From NCBI GenBank assembly GCA_036734945.1, contig DAIMXP010000003.1:78731-142730 (forward strand): a DNA stretch of 64,000 nt, given 5' to 3'. This stretch comes from UBA4733 sp036734945 (GTDB taxonomy: Bacteria; Chloroflexota; UBA4733). Positions 17,810 through 26,024 of the stretch are shown here, piece after piece (within the stretch, counting starts at the first letter, position 1; every line of letters begins with the position of its first letter). A model generated the notes under the pieces. It was not told where the DNA came from. It saw only the letters and a program-made list of their open reading frames with translations, and did not search any database. Both the position numbers and the translations under genes were made by a program.

Positions 17810-18721
17810 TCACCGAGGCACCGCCAGCTTCCAGAGATCGTGCATATCGGCAAAGATCGCGCTCAACTCCTCGTGGTCGCCGGCATCCAGCGGGTTGCCG
17901 GCGTGGCTGCGCAGGTAGTCGGAAGCAATGATACCGCGCCGCTTGAGGATGGCCTTGTAGACGCCGGGCAGCAGGCCCTCGTAGTTGAGCAGGGGCAAAA
18001 GGCGGTTGAAGAGGTCGCGCGCCCGGCGCGTGTCGCCAGCGTCGAGCGCGTTCCAGACCTGGACGTGTACGTCGGTGGCCTCGCAGGCCGGCATTGTCCC
18101 GCAGGCGCCGCGTCGGTACTCGTCCATCAGGTACCGCCCGGCGATGCCGCCCATGACGCCTTTCAGCTTGGGGCCGGCCAGGGCAATCTCCGCCTGGATG
18201 GCGTGACCAGCCGGGAACGTCTCCTCCTTGACGTAATCGACGTGCTCCAGTTCGCGCACCAGCCGCGCCACAAACTCCGGACTCATGCGCGTGCCGGCCG
18301 GGGCGTCGTGGTTCTGGATGAAGATCGGAATGGTGACGGCGCGGGAGAGCGCCTGGAAGTAGTCGTAGATGGCATTGGGTGGGGCTACCCGCACGTAAGG
18401 TGGCATGGCGATGACGGCGTCGGCGCCGCTGTCCTGAGCGTGTTTGGCGAACTCCACCGCCACCGGAGCAGAACCGCCGGCCACACCGATCACCACCGGC
18501 AGCCGGCCGTTAGCGACCTGGATGATCGTCTCGGCAACGGTGCATCGCTCTTGGTCGGAGAGCGTCCAGAACTCCGAGGCGTTGACCGGTGCCACCAGAC
18601 CATGTGCGCCGGCCGCGATGCAGAACTCTACTTCCCTTTGCAGGCTCTCCAGGTCAAGTGCACCGGTATCGGTAAAAGGGGTACAGGGGATGGTGAAAAT
18701 GCCGCGCCAGTGCGTCGTCAC
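17810..18721 (-). CDS. DapA/NAL superfamily enzyme (2-keto-3-deoxy sugar-acid aldolase or dehydratase)
   Basis: 303 residues of the class I aldolase TIM-barrel family. The Schiff-base lysine is K165 in VDYVKEETFP. GVAGGSAPVAVEFAKHA and GADAVIAMPPY are typical. The catalytic tyrosine of DapA-like enzymes is replaced by the sequence FIQNHDAPAGT, where Gln136 occupies that area. Family members that handle keto-deoxy pentonates show similar replacements, which suggests KDA/KDG-type activity. GTG 18721 follows GGGAGG. It is expressed leftward with the IlvD-type dehydratase and divergently from the IclR regulator, whose operator lies between them. Confidence 0.88.
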   Translation of the reverse strand: MTTHWRGIFTIPCTPFTDTGALDLESLQREVEFCIAAGAHGLVAPVNASEFWTLSDQERCTVAETIIQVANGRLPVVIGVAGGSAPVAVEFAKHAQDSGADAVIAMPPYVRVAPPNAIYDYFQALSRAVTIPIFIQNHDAPAGTRMSPEFVARLVRELEHVDYVKEETFPAGHAIQAEIALAGPKLKGVMGGIAGRYLMDEYRRGACGTMPACEATDVHVQVWNALDAGDTRRARDLFNRLLPLLNYEGLLPGVYKAILKRRGIIASDYLRSHAGNPLDAGDHEELSAIFADMHDLWKLAVPR

Positions 18722-18777
18722 TGTAGGTATACCTCCCGATCATTCGCCACGAGCGCTATTCTACCCCATCACGATGA

Positions 18778-18825
18778 GCGCGCATAGTGCGTATCACTTG
18801 CGCATAGCGCAGGATATGGTATACT
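18778..18825 (+). promoter_or_regulatory. IclR promoter with repeated operator-like motif
   Basis: GCGCATAGTGC (from about 18779) and GCGCATAGCGC (from about 18800) are direct repeats 21 bp apart, two helical turns. The second overlaps a likely -35 (TTGCGC, 18798-18803). A -10 TATACT is at 18820-18825. Placement between the divergent DapA and IclR genes fits regulation of both by the IclR protein. Confidence 0.5.
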
Positions 18826-18836
18826 CGCGGCAGTTA

Positions 18837-19691
18837 GTGCGCCTGCGTTGCCCAACAGGGGGAGAGATCGCCACGACGATTGGGACCAAGCCGGAGCGCC
18901 GCACGCGGACGAACCGTGATCGGGCGCTCAGCCAAACGGTCGACCGCGCCCTGACGGTCCTGAACCTCTTCACGCCGACCGAGCATGATCTTGCGCTGAC
19001 GCAGATCGCCACGCGGCTCGGTTTGCACCCCACCACCGCCTATCGCCTTTTGAGCACGATGGAAGCATCGGGATATGTGATCCGCGATGCGGCCAGCGGG
19101 CGCTACCGCCTCGGCCTGAAGCTCGTAGAACTGGCAGGGCTGACGCTGAACCAGATGGACCTCTACCGCCATACCTTGCCGGAACTGGACGTCTTGCGCG
19201 ACGAGCTGAACCTGAATGCCAACCTGGCCGTGCTCGACGACGGTGACGTGTTCCACCTGGCCTACGCGGTGCGGCCCGACGTGGCCCGCTTCTACACCGC
19301 GATTGGCCGACGCTCGGTAGCGCACTGCACGGCGTTAGGGAAGGTATTGCTCGCCGCCCAGCCGCGGGAGTCCGTCCACGCCGTCGTTAATGCACGCGGT
19401 TGGCGGCCGTACACGGAGCAGTCGATCCAGGATTTCTCCTCGCTGGACGCCGCCCTGGATGAAGTCGCCGCCCACGGCTACGCCATCGACGACGGCGAGC
19501 GCCGGGTTGGTACGCGCTGCGTCGCGGCGCCTTTGTGCGACCGCTCCGGCGCCGTGGTCGGCGCCATCAGTGTCTCCGGCCCGGCCGAGCAAGCGGAAGC
19601 AATCGGTCTCGAGCGCGTCATCCGCGACGTCCTGGCAGCGGCGGAGCGGGTCTCCAGCCGTCTTGGCCACCTCGGTTCCGGCTGGCCGTAG
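18837..19691 (+). CDS. IclR family transcriptional regulator
   Basis: About 284 residues. The N-terminal winged helix-turn-helix is SQTVDRALTVLNLF, then LTQIATRLGLHPTTAYRLLS and GYVIRD. The effector domain shows HCTALGKVLLA, EVAAHGYAIDDGER, the cysteine-containing RCVAAPLCD and AISVSGPAE. IclR proteins regulate aromatic and sugar-acid catabolism and usually respond to a pathway intermediate. The start is uncertain: GTG 18837 is just after the predicted transcription start, while ATG 18816 is in frame but lies within the promoter. Divergent from DapA/IlvD and 105 bp before an SBP gene, it probably controls one or both. Confidence 0.9.
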   Translation: MRLRCPTGGEIATTIGTKPERRTRTNRDRALSQTVDRALTVLNLFTPTEHDLALTQIATRLGLHPTTAYRLLSTMEASGYVIRDAASGRYRLGLKLVELAGLTLNQMDLYRHTLPELDVLRDELNLNANLAVLDDGDVFHLAYAVRPDVARFYTAIGRRSVAHCTALGKVLLAAQPRESVHAVVNARGWRPYTEQSIQDFSSLDAALDEVAAHGYAIDDGERRVGTRCVAAPLCDRSGAVVGAISVSGPAEQAEAIGLERVIRDVLAAAERVSSRLGHLGSGWP

Positions 19692-19795
19692 TTCGGGAAA
19701 AGAGGAAGTAGCGACCCATTCGCGCGTTCGTCCTGCCAGCCCTCTGTTCGGTTTGCAATGCCGCACCGTGGCGGCCTCAGGCAAAGGAGATTTTC

Positions 19796-21316
19796 GTGCA
19801 AGTACCTTCTCATCGGGTCGGAACGATCTCTCGCCGCAACCTTTTGCAAAGCCTCATCGGCGTCGGTCTGGCTGCCGGAGCACTGCCATTGCTGGCCGCC
19901 TGCGGCGGTGGCCAGGCCGCCGCGACGATCACCTCGCCGGTCAGCGCCTCCACCGTCGCCACAGTCGCGGCGCAGAGCAGAGGGGCTGTGACGGCTGCGC
20001 CGGCCTCCACGGCTTCCACTGCTGCCTCCCGCCCCAGTTCGACCACGGCGTCGGTCGTCGCAACGCAGAGCGCCCCTGCCACGGCGAAAGGCGGCCGCAC
20101 CATCGTCTGGTCGTTCTGGGCGGTGAGCCAGGAACAGGCCAACAACACCGTCGCTCGGGTGAAGGACTTCAACCTGACCCACCCGGACATCAAGGTGCAG
20201 GCGCTGTTCGTGCAGAACGGCGACTACCGCGCGAAGATCATTTCGCTCATCAGCGGGGGCACCCCCCCACAGCTCACTCAGGTCGATGCCTACGACATGC
20301 CCTACTTCGTGCAGCAGCGGATCGTCCAGCGGCTTGATGCCACCATCAAGAACGACAAGTCGTTTAACCTTGACGATTTTCTGCCGGGGGCCTTTCTCGA
20401 GGACCACCAGGTGTTCAATGGCGCCTATTACGCCATCCCCAACGGCCCGGAGAGCCCGCGCGTGCTCTTCTACAACAAGACGAAGTGGCAGAACGCCGGC
20501 CTGGCCCTGCCCAACGACCTGGAGGCGCAGGGCAAGTGGACCTGGGATGCCTTCCTGGAGGCGGCGACCAAGGTGACCACCGGCGTCAGCCCGAACCGCA
20601 GCTACGGTTTCAGTGCCCAACTGGGCTTCCAACCGGAGCCGCACACTTGGATCTACTCCAACGGCGGCAAGTCGCTCTCGGACGACCGCAAGTCCTTCAT
20701 CGGCAACGTTCCGGAGACGGCGGAGGCGCTGCAGTTCCAAACCGATCTGATCTTGAAGAACAATGTGGCGCCAAGGCCCGGCGATAATCTCGGTACTGGC
20801 GATAGCTTCCTTTCCGGACGGATGGCGATGGTGGAGGATGGCGCCTGGCGGGCGGCGACCCTGTTCACCCGCCCTGAGTTCGACTATGGCGTGGCCCCGT
20901 TACCGGCGAGTCCCAAGGGGGTGCGCAAGACGGTGGTGAAGCCGAACGCGCTCACGATTCCCGTAGGGGTGACGGGGCAGCCCGCGGCCGACGCCTACGA
21001 GCTGGCCAAGTTCATCACCGGACCGGTCTACCAGAAGGCTCTGATCGACGTGGGGCAGGCGATCACCAACTTGAAGTCGCTGGTCGACTACTTCGTGCAG
21101 AAGAGCCCGATCCGTGATGCCCACGTCTTCATGGATGCGTACAGCAAGGGCGAGGTGCTGCCGATCCCGCTGATCCCGCAATGGCAGGACTACAGCAAGA
21201 TCTACAGCGGCGAATTTAATAAGGTGCGCGCCGGGACGGCCACCGTGGCCGATGCGCTCAGCGCGATCAAGACGCAAACCGACGCCTTGCTGGCGAGTCA
21301 GACGCGAACGGCGTAG
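19796..21316 (+). CDS. ABC-type sugar solute-binding lipoprotein (family 1 SBP)
   Basis: 506 residues. GTG start with AAAGGAG upstream. The leader RRNLLQSLIGVGLAAGALP ends in lipobox LLAAC and has a twin-arginine pair, so it is probably a Tat lipoprotein anchored outside the membrane. A ~65-residue Ala/Ser/Thr linker follows. The mature part shows SBP family 1 hallmarks: IVWSFWAVSQEQ, FNLTHPDIKVQ, ISLISGGTPPQLTQVD and KWTWDAFLEAATKV. It sits between the IclR regulator and a GH4 glycosidase, suggesting capture of a glycoside or oligosaccharide. No permease gene is adjacent, so partner subunits must be encoded elsewhere. Confidence 0.92.
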   Translation: MQVPSHRVGTISRRNLLQSLIGVGLAAGALPLLAACGGGQAAATITSPVSASTVATVAAQSRGAVTAAPASTASTAASRPSSTTASVVATQSAPATAKGGRTIVWSFWAVSQEQANNTVARVKDFNLTHPDIKVQALFVQNGDYRAKIISLISGGTPPQLTQVDAYDMPYFVQQRIVQRLDATIKNDKSFNLDDFLPGAFLEDHQVFNGAYYAIPNGPESPRVLFYNKTKWQNAGLALPNDLEAQGKWTWDAFLEAATKVTTGVSPNRSYGFSAQLGFQPEPHTWIYSNGGKSLSDDRKSFIGNVPETAEALQFQTDLILKNNVAPRPGDNLGTGDSFLSGRMAMVEDGAWRAATLFTRPEFDYGVAPLPASPKGVRKTVVKPNALTIPVGVTGQPAADAYELAKFITGPVYQKALIDVGQAITNLKSLVDYFVQKSPIRDAHVFMDAYSKGEVLPIPLIPQWQDYSKIYSGEFNKVRAGTATVADALSAIKTQTDALLASQTRTA

Positions 21317-21374
21317 GCCGCGTACCGGGCGCTATCGTGCAGCGCGGTAAACAACGACCGGAAGGGGAGACCTC

Positions 21375-22811
21375 ATGGGGAAGGCCATCAAGCTTGCCAT
21401 CATCGGCGCGGGCAGCGCCACGTTCTCACTGACGCTGGTCCGTGACCTCTGCCTCGCCGAGAGCATGCACGGCAGCACGGTCACCTTCATGGACGTGGAC
21501 GAGGAACGCCTGACTGTCGTCCACCGGCTGGCCGAGCGCTACGCGCAGGAACTGGGGGTGAAGCTGCGCTTTGAGGCGACGATGGACCGGGAGCGCGCCT
21601 TATGCGACGCAGATTTCGTCGTCAATACCGCGCTGCACGGCGGCCATGCGCCGGAGGAAGCGGCACGCCGGCTGGCCGGCGAGCTTGGCTACTACCGCGG
21701 TGTCCGTCTCCAGACCAACTTTCACCAGTACGCTCTCATGCTTGCCGTCGCCCGCGACATGGAGCGGCTTTGTCCGCGCGCCTGGCTCATCCAGTCCAGC
21801 AACCCGGTCTTCGAGGGCTGCACCCTGATGACGCGCGAGACGAGTACGAAGATTGTCGGCCTCTGCCATGGCTTCATGGGTGTCTACCGGCTAGCCTCAG
21901 CTCTCGGCATTCCTCCGGAAGAGCACGAGGAGTTGCGCTGGGAGGCGCCGGGCGTCAACCATTGGATCTATCTCACCGAGCTGCGCCACCGTGGTCGGGA
22001 CCTCTACCCGCTGATCGACGAATGGATCGAGACGAAGGCCGCCGGCTACTTTGCGAACTTCCGGGGTGACTACGGCGACTCCCAGCTTTCCCGCGCCGCC
22101 ATGGACCACTACCGCCGCGTCGGGCGCATGCCCATCGGCGACGCCTCGCGCACCTTCTCCGAGTGGTACTACCACAGCGACCTCGCCACCAAGCGACAGT
22201 GGTACGGCCACCTGGGCGGCTTTGACAGCGAGATCGGCTGGGGCAGGTACCTGGAAGGCCTGCAGCGCCGGGTGGACGAGATCCGGCGCGTGGCGAACGA
22301 TCCGGCAGCGCGCGTGACAGAGGTCTTTCCGCCACAGCGTTCCAGGTCGGAAGTACACGTCCGCATCGTGGACGGCATCGCCAACGACCGGCAGTACATC
22401 CTACAAGTCAACGTGCCGAACAACGGCGCGATCCGAGGCATCGCCGATGACGTCGTGGTGGAAGGCCATGCCGTGGTCGACGGAAGCGGCATCCGCCTGC
22501 TGCCGGTCGGCACGCTGCCCGCCAAACTGATGCACCTGGTCCTGCGCCCGCGCCTCGAGAAGATGGAGCGCGAGCTGCTGGCCTTCCAAACGGGCGACCG
22601 CGACGTGCTGCTGAGCTGCCTGCTGCTCGACGACTACCGCACGCAATCGCTGGACCACGCCGAGCACTTGATCGACGCGCTGCTCGCGCGACCCGGCAAC
22701 GCCAGCCTCGCGGCACGCTTCGGAGCCCGGCGACCGGCGTTGCCGGCATACGACCTGCCCCTGCTTGATGGACAGGGAGCGGTCGCCGCGCAGGCGGGCG
22801 CCAGGGTGTGA
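21375..22811 (+). CDS. Glycoside hydrolase family 4 (alpha-galactosidase/alpha-glucuronidase type)
   Basis: 478 residues. GH4 enzymes use NAD+ and a divalent metal in an oxidation-elimination mechanism. The NAD-binding motif is IIGAGSATFSLT (11-16 core). SSNPV (141-145), the metal ligands C164 and H165 in LCHGF, and GVNHW (194-197) match the family. Length fits. LCHG rather than the phospho-sugar-type sequence favours non-phosphorylated alpha-galactosides or glucuronides. GGAAGGGGAG precedes the start. It is in the same direction as the SBP upstream (58-bp gap) and the PhyH gene downstream, so all three may form an operon for one imported glycoside. Confidence 0.92.
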   Translation: MGKAIKLAIIGAGSATFSLTLVRDLCLAESMHGSTVTFMDVDEERLTVVHRLAERYAQELGVKLRFEATMDRERALCDADFVVNTALHGGHAPEEAARRLAGELGYYRGVRLQTNFHQYALMLAVARDMERLCPRAWLIQSSNPVFEGCTLMTRETSTKIVGLCHGFMGVYRLASALGIPPEEHEELRWEAPGVNHWIYLTELRHRGRDLYPLIDEWIETKAAGYFANFRGDYGDSQLSRAAMDHYRRVGRMPIGDASRTFSEWYYHSDLATKRQWYGHLGGFDSEIGWGRYLEGLQRRVDEIRRVANDPAARVTEVFPPQRSRSEVHVRIVDGIANDRQYILQVNVPNNGAIRGIADDVVVEGHAVVDGSGIRLLPVGTLPAKLMHLVLRPRLEKMERELLAFQTGDRDVLLSCLLLDDYRTQSLDHAEHLIDALLARPGNASLAARFGARRPALPAYDLPLLDGQGAVAAQAGARV

Positions 22812-22871
22812 GCACTGTATCCGCCCCCATGCGACTGGAAACGTACGAGGCTCAACCGAAGGGAAAACGAA

Positions 22872-23723
22872 TTGGCTACAACGGCGAACGCAACGGACGG
22901 CTACCGGCTGCAGTACCGCATTCGCAACCACGACCTGAAGGATCCAGCGCGGCCGGTGGAGGTGCAGGCGACGCCGGACGAGGTTCGGCAACTGGCGACG
23001 CGCGGCTACCTGGTGAAGGAGCGCCTCCTCAGCGAGGAGCAAACAGCGCAACTGCGCTGCGCCTTGGATGGCGTGGCTGCCGCCGAGTTAGGAGCTTCGA
23101 TCAACATCAGCCGATCCTCCCGCTTCGGCGGCCTGTTCCTGCGCCACCTGATGGACAAGGATCAGGCTTTTCTGGACATGCTGAACTTCGCGCCGGTCCT
23201 TTCAGTCATGCGGGCCGTGCTGGGGCCGCAGGTGCAGGTGCGTGGGTTCTCGGCGCGCATCAGTTACCCCGATGAGCCGAACCAGGAGACGCACTGGCAC
23301 TTCCACCAACGGCTGGTCCCTGATCCCCTGCCGCCCTTCTTCTCACGTCCCCAGACGATGGAGGCGCTGATCTACCTGGATGGGGCGACCGTCGCCAACG
23401 GTCCGCTCTGCGTGGTGCCAGGCTCGCACCAGCGCATCGAGGAGGACCTGCCGGCGGAACTGTATAGCGAGCTGCCGGGCCAGGTGACGGTGCGCGTGCC
23501 GCCCGGCAGTTGCATCTTCGTCCACGGCTCACTCTGGCATCGCGCCATGCCGAACACGCCCGCCGGCTCCTTGCGCCGCCTGTTGATCCTCGGCTATGGA
23601 CCGAGCTGGATGAAGCCGTCGATCTACGGCAAGAAGCCGGAACAGGGCCTCACCGCCAGGCTGCTCGCGGACGATCCCGATGAGGAGACGAAGGAGCTAT
23701 TAGGCGTCAGCGGCTGGATGTAG
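22872..23723 (+). CDS. Phytanoyl-CoA dioxygenase (PhyH) family protein
   Basis: 283 residues of the Fe(II)/2-oxoglutarate oxygenase PhyH family. RGYLVKERLLSEEQ, the region ETHWHFHQR (139-147), CVVPGSHQR and GSLWHRAMPN (219-228) are visible. Here the usual H-x-D iron motif reads H143-x-H145 or H141-x-H143, and the distal histidine would be H223. The missing carboxylate is unusual; some halogenase-type relatives also lose it, but other roles are possible. TTG start with AAGGGAAAA upstream. It follows GH4 by 60 bp. The substrate is unknown; bacterial PhyH proteins near sugar genes often modify small molecules. Confidence 0.82.
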   Translation: MATTANATDGYRLQYRIRNHDLKDPARPVEVQATPDEVRQLATRGYLVKERLLSEEQTAQLRCALDGVAAAELGASINISRSSRFGGLFLRHLMDKDQAFLDMLNFAPVLSVMRAVLGPQVQVRGFSARISYPDEPNQETHWHFHQRLVPDPLPPFFSRPQTMEALIYLDGATVANGPLCVVPGSHQRIEEDLPAELYSELPGQVTVRVPPGSCIFVHGSLWHRAMPNTPAGSLRRLLILGYGPSWMKPSIYGKKPEQGLTARLLADDPDEETKELLGVSGWM

Positions 23724-23731
23724 TCTGGTTC

Positions 23732-24145
23732 TCAGGGCAGGAGGGTAAAGGCGTGTACGTGCCGGGGTCGAAGCATGCGAAAGTGGCGCCGGTCTAATGT
23801 GAGAATGTGGTTGATGTGCAGCCGTTCGGCGATGGCGACGATCGAAGCGTCGACCAGTCCAATTGGTGTGTCGGCATAGGCTTCCATGAGTTCCAAACAC
23901 CGCGCCAGATCAGCGTGGCCCAGCCCTTCGACCCGGAACTCGCCGGACAGGACGGATCGCAAAAGCGCTGCGGCAATGTGTGATCCCAGGTGGGTGGAGA
24001 TCAGATAGTCGGCTTCAGGGAGAACAGTGACGGGCAAGACCAGAAGCTCGCTACTGGAATGCACGTACGAGCGCACGCGACCGTGCTCCGCCGCTTTCAC
24101 ATCGGCCAGAGCATAGAGTGCGCTAGTATCAACGAGAACCGGCAC
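23732..24145 (-). CDS. PIN domain RNase toxin
   Basis: 137 residues. PIN acidic positions appear in PVLVDTSALYAL, TVLPEADYLI, IGLVDASIVAIAE and LTLDRRHF. The gene starts five bases after the antitoxin stop at 24151. It ends nine bases from the convergent PhyH stop. Predicted RNase held inactive by the upstream RHH antitoxin. Confidence 0.9.
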   Translation of the reverse strand: MPVLVDTSALYALADVKAAEHGRVRSYVHSSSELLVLPVTVLPEADYLISTHLGSHIAAALLRSVLSGEFRVEGLGHADLARCLELMEAYADTPIGLVDASIVAIAERLHINHILTLDRRHFRMLRPRHVHAFTLLP

Positions 24146-24150
24146 CCTGC

Positions 24151-24447
24151 TTAGGACCGAGTGCCGACGCCATCACGACTTACGGCTGCTCCCGGCGCCC
24201 ATCCCGCTATGGGGTCGGCAGCAGCAGCCAGAATCTCCTCATCCCATCCATCAGCGACAGAAAAGACAGGCCCGCTGCTGCTTCCCATGCCGATGAATTC
24301 CATTCGACGCGGAGGCCGATGGCCGTCAATGTACTCGCGTAGCGCCGTCTCAACGAGCTTGGTGAAACTCGTCCCGCTTCGCGCGGCAAACTGTTGGGCT
24401 TCCATGAGTAACACTTCATCCGCCAGAATTGTGGTTCGCTTGGTCAT
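24151..24447 (-). CDS. Ribbon-helix-helix type antitoxin
   Basis: 98 residues. The opening TKRTTILADEVLLMEAQQFA and SGTSFTKLVETALREYI are a ribbon-helix-helix DNA-binding unit. The rest (DGWDEEILAAAADP) is the acidic toxin-binding tail. ATG 24447 was chosen over an extension to 24591, which runs through the promoter and operator. GGGGAG lies upstream. Confidence 0.85.
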   Translation of the reverse strand: MTKRTTILADEVLLMEAQQFAARSGTSFTKLVETALREYIDGHRPPRRMEFIGMGSSSGPVFSVADGWDEEILAAAADPIAGWAPGAAVSRDGVGTRS

Positions 24448-24477
24448 CTCCCAGGATCTCCCCTCGCTGTTCGGTAC

Positions 24478-24498
24478 GTATGTATATGTATAACATAC
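24478..24498 (-). promoter_or_regulatory. Operator-like palindrome of the PIN/RHH operon
   Basis: GTATGT (24478-24483) pairs with ACATAC (24493-24498) in an AT-rich patch about 30 bp upstream of the antitoxin start, in otherwise GC-rich DNA. Alternating TATA sequence between the arms would also serve as a -10 region. Likely autoregulatory site. Confidence 0.5.
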
Positions 24499-24665
24499 AA
24501 ATCCCCTAGCCATCTGTACTGACCGACAGATGACTAAAGCGAAGCCACGATGGGATCTACATGGTGCGCGCTCAGGGCCTGCGGGTTTCATCGTGGCTTG
24601 AGTTTAGGTCGTGACAGGAGCATTGCGTTCCAATTTGCGGCGCACGACAGCACAGCCCTGCCCGC

Positions 24666-25943
24666 TTACCGCTCCCCGCGTGGTAACTCGTCGACGTGCG
24701 TGCGGACCTTGCGGATAGCATCCAGGATCCGATCCATGTCCGACTGTGGGCCGAGGAAGAGCCGATGCGACAGCACGATGGCTTCCTCGCGGTAGATGCG
24801 CTCGGCCTGTGGGCAGTTTACTGTCGTGTAGTCGACGCCTTTGCCGCTGTACGGGTTGCGGATCGGGAAGCCGGTGCGACCGAAGTTTTCCTGCCAGTTG
24901 GCGAAGACCGGGTTGTGATAGAGCGGTTCGGTGTGGCCTTTGCCGACGGAGACCCCTTCCGCATTGAGCGCACGCAGGAAGGTGTCGCGGGAGATACCGC
25001 CGAAGCCTTCCGACTGGAACTTGCAGTGCCACATGTAGAAGCCCCAGCGTGTAACGCGAGGATCGCGGTAGATAGGGGACATACCCTCGATCTGCTCCAG
25101 GCCGGCCGCCAGATACGTGGCATTGCGCTCGCGGGTGATGGTCTGCTCCAAGAGGCGCGACAGTTGGGCCAGGCCGATGGCGCCCTGCCATTCGGTCATG
25201 CGCAGGTTGCTGGCCGGCACATGGTGCTCGTAGAAGGGCCGGCCGCGGATGCGCCCGATATGGTGGTAGGAATAGGCGCGCTGGGCTATGGCATCGTCGT
25301 TGGTCAGCACCATGCCGCCTTCGCCGGTCGGCAATTGTTTGAAGGCCTGGAAGCTGAAGGTGCCGATGGGGCCAATGGCGCCCGTACCGACTCCCTTCCA
25401 CTGCGAGCCGTGAGCGTGGGCGCAATCGGAGACGATCTGGACGCCGGTACGTTCCTGGATGGCTAACAGCGCATCCATGTCACAGGGCATGCCGCCATAA
25501 TCGACGGCAACGACCGCGCGGGTGCGTGGGGTGATCGCCGCCTCTACCGCGGCGGGGTCGATGGTGTAGTTGCGTGGATCGATGTCTACGAAGATGGGCA
25601 CGGCGCCAACCTGGATGGGCGCCGTGGCCGAGGCGACAAAGGTCGCCGCCGGGACGATCACCTCATCGCCGGCCTCGACGCCGACCGCCTTGAGGGCGCA
25701 CTCGATGGCGACCGTGCCGTTGGCGACAGCCACACCATACCTGGCATCCTGGAAGCGCGTGAAGGCCGTCTCGAACTGGCCGACTTTGGACTGCGCCGGG
25801 TCCTCGTAGGCCCCCCGCCACCACTTGCCGCTCTCCAGCACTTCCATGAGCAACCGGCGCTCGGTGTCGTCCCAGATTGGCCAGGCGGAGCCCAGGGACT
25901 CGGTGATGGTCTTCGGTCCGCCGTTGATCGCAAGATATGCCAT
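24666..25943 (-). CDS. DegT/DnrJ/EryC1/StrS family PLP-dependent aminotransferase
   Basis: 425 residues. The family forms amino-sugars from keto-sugars. PLP site: K202 in FSFQAFKQLPTGEGG, D173 in VSDCAHAHGS, and the phosphate-binding NGTVAIECAL (75-84). ATG 25943 follows AAAGGAGG. It is the last gene of a leftward series (SBP 29244, ceramidase-like, SBP 26025). Several homologues act in aminocyclitol or amino-sugar metabolism, such as the AHBA synthase-like and StsC-like branch. The absence of nucleotide-sugar genes nearby makes a catabolic or scyllo-inosose-type role possible. Confidence 0.9.
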   Translation of the reverse strand: MAYLAINGGPKTITESLGSAWPIWDDTERRLLMEVLESGKWWRGAYEDPAQSKVGQFETAFTRFQDARYGVAVANGTVAIECALKAVGVEAGDEVIVPAATFVASATAPIQVGAVPIFVDIDPRNYTIDPAAVEAAITPRTRAVVAVDYGGMPCDMDALLAIQERTGVQIVSDCAHAHGSQWKGVGTGAIGPIGTFSFQAFKQLPTGEGGMVLTNDDAIAQRAYSYHHIGRIRGRPFYEHHVPASNLRMTEWQGAIGLAQLSRLLEQTITRERNATYLAAGLEQIEGMSPIYRDPRVTRWGFYMWHCKFQSEGFGGISRDTFLRALNAEGVSVGKGHTEPLYHNPVFANWQENFGRTGFPIRNPYSGKGVDYTTVNCPQAERIYREEAIVLSHRLFLGPQSDMDRILDAIRKVRTHVDELPRGER

Positions 25944-26024
25944 GCTGTCCTCCTTTGCGGGAGCTACTGTACACAACGAGTGGCCGAAGCGTTCGCGGCC
26001 TGGGGCTGGCGAGACGAGAGGCGC

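Noticed and set aside
18725..18734. Perfect 10-bp palindrome AGGTATACCT
   Set aside because: It overlaps the ribosome binding site of the DapA-family gene; half the symmetry is explained by AGGT, so an operator role is not supported.
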